Shown here piece by piece: positions 1 through 9,638 of a DNA stretch of 64,000 nucleotides. The notes under the pieces were generated by a model. The model ran no database searches, was not told the DNA's origin, and worked only from the letters and a program-made list of their open reading frames with translations. Numbering within the stretch: the stretch's first letter is position 1; each line of letters starts with the position of its first letter. The stretch covers positions 124,001 through 188,000 of the forward strand of contig NW_023501057.1 in assembly GCF_014066305.1 (NCBI RefSeq). The letters run 5' to 3'. Source of the stretch: Letharia columbiana. Lineage: Eukaryota; Ascomycota; Lecanoromycetes; Lecanorales; Parmeliaceae. Made by a program: the position numbers and the translations under genes.

Positions 1-899
1 TGCGACTCAAACCCTATCAGAACATTGAAAAATAATAATCGCATGGCTACTTGAATATACCGACGACCCAACTGGGGCAACATTTCCGAAGGAGCGGAGT
101 CAAGCAACTGACGGTGCGATCGCGTTGAAAAATTCCTTTTCTCACCGAGCAACCGGGCTGCAAAACACAGGCAGCGACCTGAACCGGATGCATGCAGGTT
201 GCAAAAATCACCAGGCGATCCCAACCACTTCATTCATATTCCGTGAAACCGATCGGATTCCTCCCCATCTCGTCGCAACCCTCTACTCTAAGAACCCCCA
301 ACGCATTCCCAGCTCAAACCCTTTACGAATTCCCGCCTCGAGCAGCCGTCCGCACCGCATCTCCGCATCCAGATACAGCTGCATAATCTCTCCCACCGTG
401 ACCTGCCCTCATTCCATGCACGTTTCGTCGAGAGCGAAAGAGCTGGGGACTTTGGACGGCCCTTGGCTTTGGGTCGTGGAGAATGGACGCATGGGTCTTT
501 GCGGAGTGGGCTCTCGGCACGAGACCGTTGGCGTGGGCGTTGATGTTCAGAGCTGGAAGATGAAGGGATTTTTGTCGTGATGAAGGAGCTGCACAGGTCT
601 TTGTGGATGACGCGCAGTCGACGTTCGTCGACTTCGATAACTGGAAAACGGGGTCAATTGCAAGGATGGATTGGAGCTCGTTGCATTCGAGGGGTGTTTT
701 AGCAGAGACCGTCCATCTGAACATGTTGTGCGCGTCTTCGCTTTCCGATCGGTTTGCGATCCCGAAGAAACGGAGTGCAATACGCATTCATTGACAGAAA
801 TTTGTTTTTACAAAGCGTAATTGGACACCTTCAATCCGACTTCCCTTTCTCACTCGGTCCTCGATGCCTCCGTCTCCCCTTTCTACTGACCCATTCTGC
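1..899. other. No supportable gene
   Basis: Several open frames cross this stretch on both strands (for example 125-580 plus and 323-787 minus), but they overlap one another, lack family motifs, and show no intron or start signals that would favour one. The part next to 900 is probably the 3' flank of the secreted-protein gene on the minus strand. I see no transposon signature and the composition is ordinary. Confidence 0.5.
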
Positions 900-1694
900 C
901 TACACGGCAACTGGATGCAACTCGACCTGCGCACAGCTACTAGGAATCCCCGTCGGAACAAAGAAAAACTCCCAAAAGAGCTGCGGGACGCCGTGCCACC
1001 AATCGCAAGCTGCGAATCGTAATCAGCCAACCAATGAAATCATGCAGACGAGAAAGCAAACAGAATCACGTACCCAACCACCCAACGAACACTCCAGCTC
1101 CCCGCCCATCCCACTGCAAGCCTGACGCGTTGAAAGAGAACCCGTCCGTTGAGCCATACCCTGCATCGAACACAAGCTCGTTGATACGTACAAAGTTCCA
1201 CGCTACGCAGAAGACGATCGTCAGTCCACCGTCACCGATCCTTGCTTGGCAATCAGGAAGGGACGAACGAACCGACGTCCAGATTCTCCGAGGGTTCCAT
1301 GATCATGCCGAAGGGGACGGAGCTGTGCAGGTCGAACTGCTGATGCGTGTCGTTGAGGAAGCCGACGGTGTTGCTGGTGGGGGAGAATGGGAGGAGGGTG
1401 GCGTCGCTCAGACCAGGCCCTGTGGTCGTGTTAGAGGAGGCAATGTCGGTGGCATTTTTGACTGAGTGGGGTATAACAGAGGAGGGCGGGGGTTAGCGGA
1501 CCGGTATGATAGCTGCTGACGTAGAGGTCATTTTTGTCGGCGTTCCCGGCCCCGATTACGCTGGTTTTGAGGTAGTAGCGGCTTGGTGGAGTGAAGGTTG
1601 TATTGGCGGTTGAGTTGGTGGGATTGGAAGGGGTGACAGCGAGGGCGAGAGATAGGTTAATAAAGGAGAAGAAGACAGGGAGTGTGAAGTGCAT
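900..1694 (-). CDS. Small secreted protein, DUF7907-like, four exons
   Basis: A 192-residue protein assembled from exons 1502-1694, 1273-1419, 1074-1202 and 900-1009 (579 nt, frame closes exactly). Introns are 82, 70 and 64 nt; they end in CACAG, GTAG and GCAG with CTAAC/CTGAC/CTGAT branch-like sites. Residues 1-19 (MHFTLPVFFSFINLSLALA) are a clear signal peptide. A short Asn/Thr-rich stretch with two N-glycosylation sequons follows (residues 27-33), then the body RYYLKTSVIGAGNADKNDLY, a YHTGPGLSD loop, WNFVRINELVFDAGYG, and a C-terminal CDWWHGVPQLFW block with two cysteines near the end. This order (YYLKT, YHTG.GL.D, FLN.T.Q.FD, CDWWHGVPQLFW) is what I recall of a fungal secreted family annotated DUF7907; the name is from memory. 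The function is unknown. A longer in-frame start at 1781 would bury the signal peptide, so I prefer 1694. It is expected to act outside the cell. Confidence 0.78.
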
Positions 1695-1699
1695 TGTAA

Positions 1700-2653
1700 G
1701 TGTACTTATGTTTCGTGTAATGGTTTTGTTCTTTGAGAGAGAGGAGGTACTCAGGAATGATGGAGCAGGTATCAATTTCACTCCAATCTATCTTTCCACT
1801 CTTCCTCAGCGTATTGTTCTAGAGAGGATCGCTGAATACTTTGTGTTGCTCATTGATCCCCCCTGATTCGGGCATACAAGTATCCGACGTCTTGGCCCGT
1901 GCTCAACCTCGTCATCCAATAGGGGACTTTTGGGATGCGGGGATAGATGAAACATGCTGGCTTGGCATCGAAGCCGACCGTGACCAACTATCTTGACCTA
2001 TTGACGCCCCGGAATTAATAAGAACACGATGACTCGCATGCGATGACATCCGACGTAGTAAGCTCGTACTACTACGCGCGTATTTGGAGCAGAGAGTGGA
2101 AGCAGGGTATCGAGTGGTCCATTTCTCCCTGCTTCCACATCACAATTCTTCCTTTTGTGGGGAGCTGCATTCTTGATCACATGCAGGGCGCCGTTCGAAA
2201 CTTCGAGCATATATACGGATATTTCAAACGCTTGCTTAGTTCTCGCGATCCAGTATTCAATTTTGCAGACTACCTCGTCGGACTAAACGCTGTGAAAAAG
2301 ACTTTTTGAAGAGTAGGAGGCGATGTCGCTCAGGCGTCACAGAACACCAATCTTTGCACGCCACTTTCAGATTTCAGCATAGATCTGCCGAGAAGGAAAA
2401 AGCGCTGACGAAGAATAGGGAAGTGCCAAGTACGCTGGCGACGAGTTGTCAGGTCAACTGATTGAGGAGAGAAGGGATACTGTGCACTATGGGTAAAGGA
2501 TTCGGTTGAATAGATGGGCGAAGTGGAAAATGTGAAATAGAAGCATGCAAAAATAGGGAAACGGATTCGACGCATTTCGTCTCAATGCCTGGGTATCTAA
2601 GTATTCATTACCGTCATGAAATTCCTGATTCATTTACAGACCGTGAACCAACC
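1700..2653. other. Intergenic, no supportable gene
   Basis: This holds the upstream region of the secreted-protein gene and the 3' flank of the farnesyltransferase gene, which both lie on the minus strand. Short open frames (2043-2309 plus, 1998-2210 and 2330-2575 minus) have no recognisable motif or splice context. Confidence 0.5.
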
Positions 2654-3721
2654 TCACGCACTGACCTGGTCCAAAGCCAGCAAGCTCCTCCTATAGTCCC
2701 AGTAGTTCTTTCGTATAGGATCATACCTCCTAGCCAACAACTCCAGCGCCTTTCCACTTCGTTCCTTGTGCTCCTCGGCGGCGTAGACATCCGCCAAAAA
2801 ATCAAGCGCATGGCTACTTCGCACCTCATCCTCCTTCTCCAAATCCGCATATTGCTCCGCAAACCCCTTCAACTCCACGAGGCCCATGCCCTTCTTCCTC
2901 AGCACGCCCCTCAGATAATTCCACGGGGACTGGTTCTGCGGTGCCGTAGAGATTGCAGCCTTTGTGTACTCAATCTCCCGCTCTATTATCTCCGGCGGTA
3001 CATCTGAGTCTGCGTCGCCATTCTTGATGCTATGCTTCTTCGGATCGGTATGTCGTGCGAACACGACAAACCAGCGGTGGTTCCACGCGCTATTGTTGCG
3101 GACATCGATCTGGAGGAGTGATTCAATGTAGGGTAGTTCGAAATTCCAGAGGGAAAAATGCCGGACGAGCCATTGGCGGTAGGACCAGACGTGGTAGTTT
3201 TTGGCGTCTTTGGCGAACATGAGGGCGAGGAATGCGGTTTCTCTGGGAGGTAGGGTAGGGATGTGGGACATGACTACTTGGCGGTGGTGCCTGCGTAGTC
3301 CGTAAGCTTCAGCTTTTGGCCCGTTCGCGGATTGCGGTATGAGTACCATATTTGAAAGTTCTTGGTATGTTTGAGAGCTACTGTATTCAGCCACTCTAGC
3401 TCCTCAAGAAGGTCTTTCTGCAACGAAAATAGCATGTCTGCTCTATAAAGCCTGCCATGTACTTGTCAGTAACCCGCCATTCTGGCCTTCTTTGTTTATG
3501 TACCAGACTGTGTAGTGCGCAGGGTTCATCCGGATAATTTCCTCTGTAAGCTTTAGAGCCCTGTCCGACTTCTCGTTCTTGGCCATCGCAGCTCGGAGAT
3601 ACGACATAGCTTCGCTGTATTCTTCGGTATAGGCAATTGCAGCCAAGGGATTAGGACCACCGTCATCTTGAGGGATGGGAACGACATCCACCCATTCGTC
3701 TGAGTCTGAGTATTTGCCCAT
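2654..3721 (-). CDS. RAM2: Protein farnesyltransferase/geranylgeranyltransferase I alpha subunit
   Basis: Shared alpha subunit of the cytosolic prenyltransferases that attach farnesyl or geranylgeranyl to C-terminal CaaX cysteines of Ras/Rho-type proteins and fungal mating pheromone. Exons are 3504-3721, 3347-3451 and 2654-3290; introns of 52 and 56 nt both start GTAC and end GCAG, and the 960 nt give 319 residues in one frame. The helical PPTA repeats are easy to see in order: AHYTVWLYR, then KNFQIWHHRQ, KDAKNYHVWSYRQWLVRHF, NNSAWNHRWFVV, NQSPWNYLRGVL, and a C-terminal IRKNYWDYR segment. The N-terminus (DSDEWVDVVPIPQDDG) is also typical, with the acidic residues and VPIPQDDGP seen in this family. 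An in-frame start at 3844 would add 41 unlike residues, so 3721 is preferred. Length is normal for the family. It is an essential-type gene in normal-composition DNA. Confidence 0.93.
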
Positions 3722-5380
3722 CTTCCCAGATGATGCGTCGAAGAGGTACCATAAGTGGTATGAGGTAATGTAATGAGTGACGCAAGGGCAATCGAAGAGG
3801 CCTCGTGGCTTTGAAGGATGATTAATGGCCGCTAGCTTGCCCATTCCTTTCAGAGGAGGGAAATATAGGCTTTTTTAGATTAAATTGGTTGCTAGTCATA
3901 GCGTGCATAACTACCTCTACCACTCATTTAAATGGCGTATTACCAAATAACATAATGACCAATGTAGTAATACTGGACTGGCATTTGCGCACTGGACTCA
4001 GATGTGGCCTGTTTTTTTTCTGGCACATACTTTTTCATGAGGAAACGCGAAATACAAGGAATCCAAATTCTTTAAAACTGATAAGTCCGGCCACATCCAG
4101 AAATCTATACTCCGCACATAGTATAAATTACTTCTCTTGAAATCAAGTCACTTATTTACCCAGCCCTATATCGTATAGAATAGAAAAAAAATTTTTGTCC
4201 TCAGTTAATCAAAATATTATTTCGTAAGCTATTACTAAGCTCTAGAGTAGTATTCCTCATTATAACACGCTATCAATGGCCAACGCTTAATCTACAGGCT
4301 CTACCAGAAGGCCTAAACGCGCTCTGATAGACGCCTGATCAGCTATCCACTTACCAAAAAGGTAATTAAGGCTTTAAAATAGCATTTCAGCCCGTCTGCT
4401 TAGAGACGGATCCCGTGATGCAGATAGAAGTCATGTGACTGCGCTGAGGTATTTTGTCGTTGCAATGGCTTTGGGAGGTGTTTTATGTGGCCATGGGCCA
4501 CTGTTGGGACTCTGGGAGGCTTCTCCGGCAGTTTCTATCCGCCAAGGCTCTATATCGAATGTAGTTAACACGGTATCATCACTACGAGACTATTTAAGAA
4601 GAAGAAGAAATAGTTATTATTCATAAGTCGAAATAGTGAGGTGCTGTCAAAGAACTAGTAGCTTATTGCATTTCTACTTATCATAAGTAGAAGTAACTTT
4701 GATAGCCCCTAATAAGGATGAAAAATCTGGTTCTTCCTTGCTACCAAGGCTTCTATATCGGAGAATCCAATTCACCGTTTTTTAGGCCTTATCGGTCTAC
4801 CACTTCGTGAAAATCGTACCTCTACTACCTCTTCTTCTACTACCTTACCTCTTCCACCTCTTCCACCTTACTATTATTACTGCGGTAAAGGCTTCGGGGT
4901 ATCGAATGCTACTTAGATACATACAAGTATAAGCCTTTAGATAAGGTTGCGCTAGCGCATCTCTCCATCATATCTCTTTCTGAGGACTGAGGTACTGTCA
5001 ATCTTTCCCGGCCTTTTCCAAGGAGCCAACAGATAACAACAAATGTATGCTACAGAGCCACATGTTCTCCGAACTTCTGTCTCATTCAATGATGACTCAT
5101 ACAAGTAATCTAAACCGAAGTTTGATTGGAAAGCTTGCACATTGCTTTCTCAATGCTCAAAACTCGAGAATCGAGAACATTTGAGAAGCTTTAACAGATA
5201 GATTGATGAATCAAAGCTTTCTACGCTGAATATATACATATGCCTTCGACTTTCTAGACCACAAAATCCTTCCCAAAAGCTCCTCAGTTGCTGTTCACCA
5301 ACATCCACCCATTCAATTTTTCACGGCAGCAATTGTACATTCAATCTCCTTAACCGGCTTTCGCTCCCAAATCATTTCAT
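3722..5380. other. Gene-free, partly AT-rich stretch
   Basis: Composition drops towards AT from about 3900 to 5000, with scattered TA-rich words but many CA/TG dinucleotides still present, so it is at most weakly RIP-affected. A 63-codon open frame at 4435-4626 has no recognisable motif. A stem-loop lies at 4643-4706 (separate entry). The last 150 bases are the upstream region of the HNH gene, with a TATA-like run near 5230. Confidence 0.5.
4643..4706. repeat. Nested inverted repeat / stem-loop
   Basis: The outer arms GCTGTCAAAG (4643-4652) and CTTTGATAGC (4697-4706) pair over 10 bp with one G/U-type mismatch. Inside them is a perfect 10-bp palindrome with a single-base loop, TTCTACTTAT at 4672-4681 against ATAAGTAGAA at 4683-4692. 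It may be the remnant of a small foldback or MITE-like repeat; no target duplication was identified. Confidence 0.5.
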
Positions 5381-6709
5381 ATGGCTCACTCTCAGCCCCT
5401 TGTGAAGCCTGAGAAGCAGCTCACTTCCTCGCGCTTTGACATGGACTTGGACTCTTCAGTGTTGGACAGCGTTGACTGCACCCCAAAGACGAAGAACCTG
5501 ATGATGTCCCTGAAGAGAAAGGCCAGTCAGCTACTCGATCAGGGCTCCCCGCATACCACCTCCCCATTTTTGAAGTGGCGCCTCGCAGTGGTGGAAAGCA
5601 CGCTCAGAGTGAGAGCGGTGCAGAAGCAAGCGCTCTCAGAAGCTAATACATTCTTTGACGACGCTGGTAAGCCAAAGACAGAGTTTGTAGCGGTAGTAAA
5701 GGAAGACGAGAAGGCCCTTTTGTCTGAGAAGGTATTTCTCCTGTCCGAGCGAAAGGTTCTCGAGGAAGATTTGAACGACATTGTCACTAGCAGGGAACAG
5801 CTGAAAGATGCTTACATCACCGAGCTCAGAATTTCACTTGAGGCTGCCTCAAGTTCAAAGGAGAGATTGCCAGGTCTCAAGGCTCCGAGATTAGACAGGA
5901 AGCAATTTCGGGATAGTGTCAACGAGTATCTCGGCACCAAGACTGAGAACCCCGACACAGAAGACTCACGAATATGGTGCAATGTCCTCGGATACTGGTT
6001 GGGCTCTGGGTCAGTGAAATGCGCGCACATCGTTCCTTATTCCTGGAACACGAAGGACACGGCCCACATGTTCGGCAGCGATGAAGCCCCACTGACCAGC
6101 AGGAGGAACGGACTCAGCCTTCAGAAAAAGATCGAGGAAGGTTTTGACAATTGTTGGATTACCATAGTGCCCGTGGACTCAGTTGAATCTACTCCCACGG
6201 AGTGGAAGGTTATTCTTCTAAATACTGCCGAAAGAGACAAGCCCTTCTTCGAAGACATGTCCAAAGAAACCGATCGAGGGTTGTGGAGATGGCGCGACAT
6301 TGACGGGCGCAAATTGAGCTTCCCCAATGACAATCGCCCTGCCCGCCGCTTCTTATACATGCGCTACGCTCTCGCATGGCTGCACGCCGACGACAAGTCC
6401 TGGCCAGGCTTCCAACAAAAGCTGCCGCCCGGAGGAGTTTGGGCAAGTCCCAACAAACCCGATGGATATTTAAGAAAGTCGATACTGCTGGAAGTGGGAA
6501 AGAAGACGGGAGACAGGCTGCCAAAGGACTTGGTCAGTGCAGGCATTTTTGAGGATCCTGATACGAGCAGCGTCGTGCATGATGAGGTTGCGGGCATCAG
6601 GGTCGCTGAGCTTGTGCAGGGTCATCTAGACGGAATGAGAGATTCCAAGGTGGATGAGGATAGCAGGGAACGTGCTGGGGAGGAGGAAGACCTGATGGAA
6701 GACGAGTGA
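5381..6709 (+). CDS. HNH_2-type endonuclease-like protein, fungal family
   Basis: An intronless gene for a 442-residue protein. The N-terminal third (to about residue 165) is charged and mostly helical, with a probable coiled coil around residues 100-150. The recognisable core is RIWCNVLGYWLGSGSVKC at 197-214, running into CAHIVP (214-219) and RRNGLSL (241-247), then an EGFDN segment. This Cys/His...Asn layout is that of the HNH_2 (PF13391) domain found in a large fungal family, in which His216 would be the candidate metal-nuclease residue and Asn243 the motif asparagine. The tail is strongly acidic (EEEDLMEDE), with no signal peptide or membrane helix, so it is probably nuclear or cytosolic. 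Family members are often multicopy and accessory in fungi; a true nuclease activity is inferred from the domain only. Start: first ATG of the frame, 5381. Ordinary base composition, no sign of RIP. Confidence 0.8.
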   Translation: MAHSQPLVKPEKQLTSSRFDMDLDSSVLDSVDCTPKTKNLMMSLKRKASQLLDQGSPHTTSPFLKWRLAVVESTLRVRAVQKQALSEANTFFDDAGKPKTEFVAVVKEDEKALLSEKVFLLSERKVLEEDLNDIVTSREQLKDAYITELRISLEAASSSKERLPGLKAPRLDRKQFRDSVNEYLGTKTENPDTEDSRIWCNVLGYWLGSGSVKCAHIVPYSWNTKDTAHMFGSDEAPLTSRRNGLSLQKKIEEGFDNCWITIVPVDSVESTPTEWKVILLNTAERDKPFFEDMSKETDRGLWRWRDIDGRKLSFPNDNRPARRFLYMRYALAWLHADDKSWPGFQQKLPPGGVWASPNKPDGYLRKSILLEVGKKTGDRLPKDLVSAGIFEDPDTSSVVHDEVAGIRVAELVQGHLDGMRDSKVDEDSRERAGEEEDLMEDE

Positions 6710-6765
6710 ATCAAACGCGGTGACGGCCGCCACCCATGTCTCTGCACGGATGAGAGTGTCTCTGC

Positions 6766-6834
6766 CTCAAGGGTTTACCTTTTGCACCTCGATCATTATT
6801 CCCTCAAGGGTTACCTTTTGCACCTCGATCATTA
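6766..6834. repeat. Short tandem duplication, about 37-bp period
   Basis: A 32-33-bp word beginning CTCAAGGG and ending GATCATTA occurs at 6766-6798 and again at 6803-6834, differing by one T in a T run. It lies 57 bases after the HNH gene stop, so probably in its 3' untranslated region. It looks like a recent local duplication. Confidence 0.85.
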
Positions 6835-7105
6835 GCTTCAGGTCTGCCATCAGACCGCAAGGGTAGGAAGCCTCGAACTTGTGGCAAATATAATAGACCA
6901 AGAGCTATCAAAGATGCTCATGCACGAAGATTGGCCGATCCCGTGCGTCAGCTTTAGAAGATTCAGTCTGACATAGTTTGTGGTTCTCCACATTTTCGGC
7001 TCGAAAAGAAGTTCCGTAATCCCCATCGTTTAGCGACTTGAAGCAATTTTTCCCACAAAAGAAGCCAAATCCGGAGGTGACTCTGCCTTCCAAGTATAAC
7101 TACAC
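6835..7105. other. Intergenic between convergent HNH and protease genes
   Basis: No supportable coding sequence. The HNH gene (plus) and protease gene (minus) converge here, so this should hold both 3' ends. Confidence 0.5.
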
Positions 7106-8030
7106 TCATCTTAGGCCGCTCAACCGAGTGTCTAATGCCATCCCCTCATCCGCCACATCTTCCCCGCCTCTAGCTTTGGCACTTGCCAGATGCTCACTCA
7201 AAAACTCCCTCATCGCCGCAAGTGGCACGCCATGCCTCATCAGCGTCCGGTCATCCCAACTCGAATGCAACCCCACCAGATTCCCATCCGCCTCCGTCAA
7301 CAACGGCGCGCCAGAATGACCCCAGTATGTCCATGCATCATGCATCAGCGTGCCGATCTCGGAATTGTCCTGCGGATCGACGCCACGTACCATACCGCGG
7401 AAAGCGCCCTCTGAGACTTCTATCAGATTGTATTTAGTCCTTCGCGCAGACGATGACTCCAAGTCATCACGACCAGGTTGGCCTATACAGATGATTGGCG
7501 TCTTCGGTGCCGGTGGATGGGACGAAAGGCAAGCGTGTCGAAACGCGGGGATTCGTCCCCTCTTTGCCTCCATCAGTCTCGACCGCCACAATCTTCAACA
7601 GCGCCAAATCCCTTTTCGGATCCCACACTCTACACTCAACTTGCACAGCTAAGCCCGTGTAAAATAAGAGCCATCTCCGTCTGGAGTCAGCTTGGTACTC
7701 TGTTTCGTCGTCACCGAAGCAGTGCGCGCAGGTCAGGATCCAGCCTGCTGGATCGATGCAGATGGCGGTACCGGCCTCGTGTTGGGCGAAGATGAGAGTG
7801 GATGCTAGTGCGTGGAGAAGGCCTGGCGCGTTGGGTAGGGAATGGTCGGTGGAGGTGACGGTGGAAGCCAATTTCGTCTGTTTACGGTGAAGGAGTGTTA
7901 ATTCCGAGGGCGACAGACCTGGGAGTTTGAAACCTGGTGGGATGATCTTTATCGGCGAGGAATTGGAGCATGTGTTTTGTGAGTTGAATGTGAGTGGTGG
8001 GAGAGGGAGAGGTTGAAGTTGCGGCACCAA
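7106..8030 (-). CDS. Trypsin-like serine protease, reading frame broken or spliced
   Basis: A trypsin-like (Trypsin_2/S1 fold) protein, read in two frames. The upstream part (7467-8030) carries GWILTCAHCFG with the catalytic His and KRDLALLKI with the catalytic Asp. The downstream part (7106-7591) carries IICIGQPGRDDLES and TYWGHSGAPLL with the nucleophile Ser, then GNLVGLHSSWDD. Together they make a complete triad of about 300 residues. The frames join near 7500-7590. Either an 82-nt intron (7502-7583, 5' GTCGAG, 3' CGAAG, poor signals) links KIVA to TPIICIG, or a one-base indel interrupts the gene; the motif-like LPFV in the first frame just before the break favours an indel. No ATG opens the first frame. 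A 9-nt first exon at 8126-8134 (ATG CAG GAT) with an intron ending GTAG near 8062 would supply one. No signal peptide is visible. Possibly a pseudogene. Confidence 0.6.
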
Positions 8031-8134
8031 GGTTGATGTGCTTGGTGTTGGGATGGATGTAAGCTACGCTTGTTAACCGACATTATTGCAGCATCAATAG
8101 GGGGGTTTCGAATTAGGGAATCTACATCCTGCAT

Positions 8135-8480
8135 ACACTGAATTAGCTGTCTTAAGGCTCTAATTTAGCGGTAAACTCTATACATTTTAGAGCCGTCAGA
8201 CCCCCAATTCAGTGTCTACATTGAATTGCTAATGCAAGCCCTCGAGGGTGTCTGGGCATGCTAAGAGACGTGTATACACTGAATTGCGCTAATGGATCCT
8301 GCGATTTAGGAGGTCTTTTGAAGGTTACCCTGTCGTCACTACCCCGCCTGTCAGCTATGGACCAGACCACTCAGGATCTCCAGACCATCGCCTCCCAGGC
8401 CACCCAGGCCACCCAGGCCACCGATCGCGTCAAAGGCCTTTCACTTGGTAGCCCCGTAGACAAAAGCCCCAGAGGCAATT
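8135..8480. repeat. Transition zone with short repeats and a possible gag-like stub
   Basis: The word TACACTGAATT recurs near 8134 and 8274, with related forms (TTCAGTGTCTACATTGAATT) near 8205-8225. A plus-strand frame from an ATG at 8358 reads MDQTTQDLQTIASQ followed by a QAT repeat made by three copies of a 9-base CCCAGGCCA unit, and stops at 8482. Gln/Thr-rich starts like this occur in fungal retrotransposon gag proteins, but the piece is too short to name. It is the edge between the gene segment and the transposon block. Confidence 0.4.
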
Positions 8481-8504
8481 AGAAGCTCCGCAATAAGCGG
8501 GCAT

Positions 8505-8745
8505 TTAGGAGTCTTCGGGGGAGTGAACCCCGGAGCACAGGGCATGTTGTCCTTAAAATCGTAGATCTTTCGGGGAAGAGTCCCCGGGATATTGCGATTT
8601 TTGCACTGTCTTCGGAGCTCGAGGACGAGCCCCCTAGAGGGGGGAGGCATTATTAGCAGCAGCCCCCACGGGGGCCCTGCGTAGGCCCTACGGGGCCCTA
8701 TTTGAGTTCAAATAGGGGTGTCTGGCTGTTAAGCGCAAACACCCC
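8505..8745. repeat. Cluster of GC-rich hairpins at the edge of the AT block
   Basis: Within about 240 bp there are several consecutive inverted repeats: GGGGG/CCCC around 8516-8533, GGGG/CCCC around 8573-8586, CCCCCT-AG-AGGGGG around 8628-8642, CCCCC-AC-GGGGG around 8663-8674, and a perfect 10-bp stem with a 2-base loop, CCCTATTTGA (8696-8705) against TCAAATAGGG (8708-8717). The block is strikingly GC-rich next to DNA that is mostly A and T. It does not code for anything I recognise. It may be an un-RIPed end of a transposable element. Confidence 0.6.
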
Positions 8746-9097
8746 CGGGACCAAGCTTTTTAGCTGAGTTGCTAACAATTGCATGGCTGTGTGACTGACA
8801 AATGAAGGCATTAAGGCCACTATTCTGCGGAGAAGACTATGCTTACTAAGGCCTCATAGCTACATGGATTAATTAAAAATCAGATAAGGTCCTCACGCGA
8901 ATATACAGGGAAAACAGCTAATGCAGTGTATATACGGTGAAGTTAAATTGTGGTTAACTCTCTAGTCTGAAACCCTCTAATAGTACCTCCTCATCACTTA
9001 CTCGACGTTCAGTCATAAATAAATTAACGCTTATTTTAGCTCGCGGGTAATAAAAATATTAAAACGTTAAGCTCGTATTAAATGCGAGCTCGATAAG

Positions 9098-9345
9098 AAA
9101 TTATATATATCTTTTTATTTATATAACGTGTAAAGGTCTATAAATTAAAATTATAATTATTTTTTTAATTAGAACTATCGAGTAAATAGATAAGCGAACT
9201 TTAATAAGCGATATTTGAATTCCTTACGCTTTAATAGTTATAAGACTAAATTTAATATTTTTTTCTTTTCTAAAAGCCTATATTTTATTCTATAATTTAA
9301 AAAAAATCTTAAAATTTTAATAGAAAATAAAAAAGTTATTCTAAA
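9098..9345 (+). repeat. Solo arm of the foldback repeat F
   Basis: This stretch matches, allowing for C/T and G/A differences, the left arm of the inverted-repeat element at 23158-23945 and the reverse complement of its right arm (shared words include CTTACGCTTTAATA and ATCTTAAAATTTTAATAGAA). Only one arm is present here. Confidence 0.65.
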
Positions 9346-9638
9346 ATCGAATATCTCTAATTATATAATTCTTAAGAAAGAAAGAAAAATTCTTATAGTT
9401 CTAATATATCTTAAAATCAAAAATTAAAAATTTCAATTTTTCTATATAGGTTTATAATTATAATTAGTTATAATTTAGAAAATTATTTATATATTATAAA
9501 TAGAGTATAGATTAAATTATAAAATTCTTAAAAGATTTAAAATATTCGTTATATTATAAAATAGAATAATAGCGAATTTTATAAAGTACTCTTAATAGCT
9601 TTAGAATAGTCGAGATAAAAAAAATCTTAATATTTATG

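Noticed and set aside
125..1465. Overlapping plus- and minus-strand open frames (125-580, 323-787, 754-1125, 1034-1465)
   Set aside because: They overlap each other and several are shadows of the four-exon minus-strand gene; no motifs or consistent splice context.
1462..1501. A 40-nt intron in the secreted-protein gene using the first CAG
   Set aside because: It is too short and gives a less conserved junction; the 82-nt intron ending at 1420 has a CTAAC branch site and joins YHTG to PGLSD, matching the family pattern.
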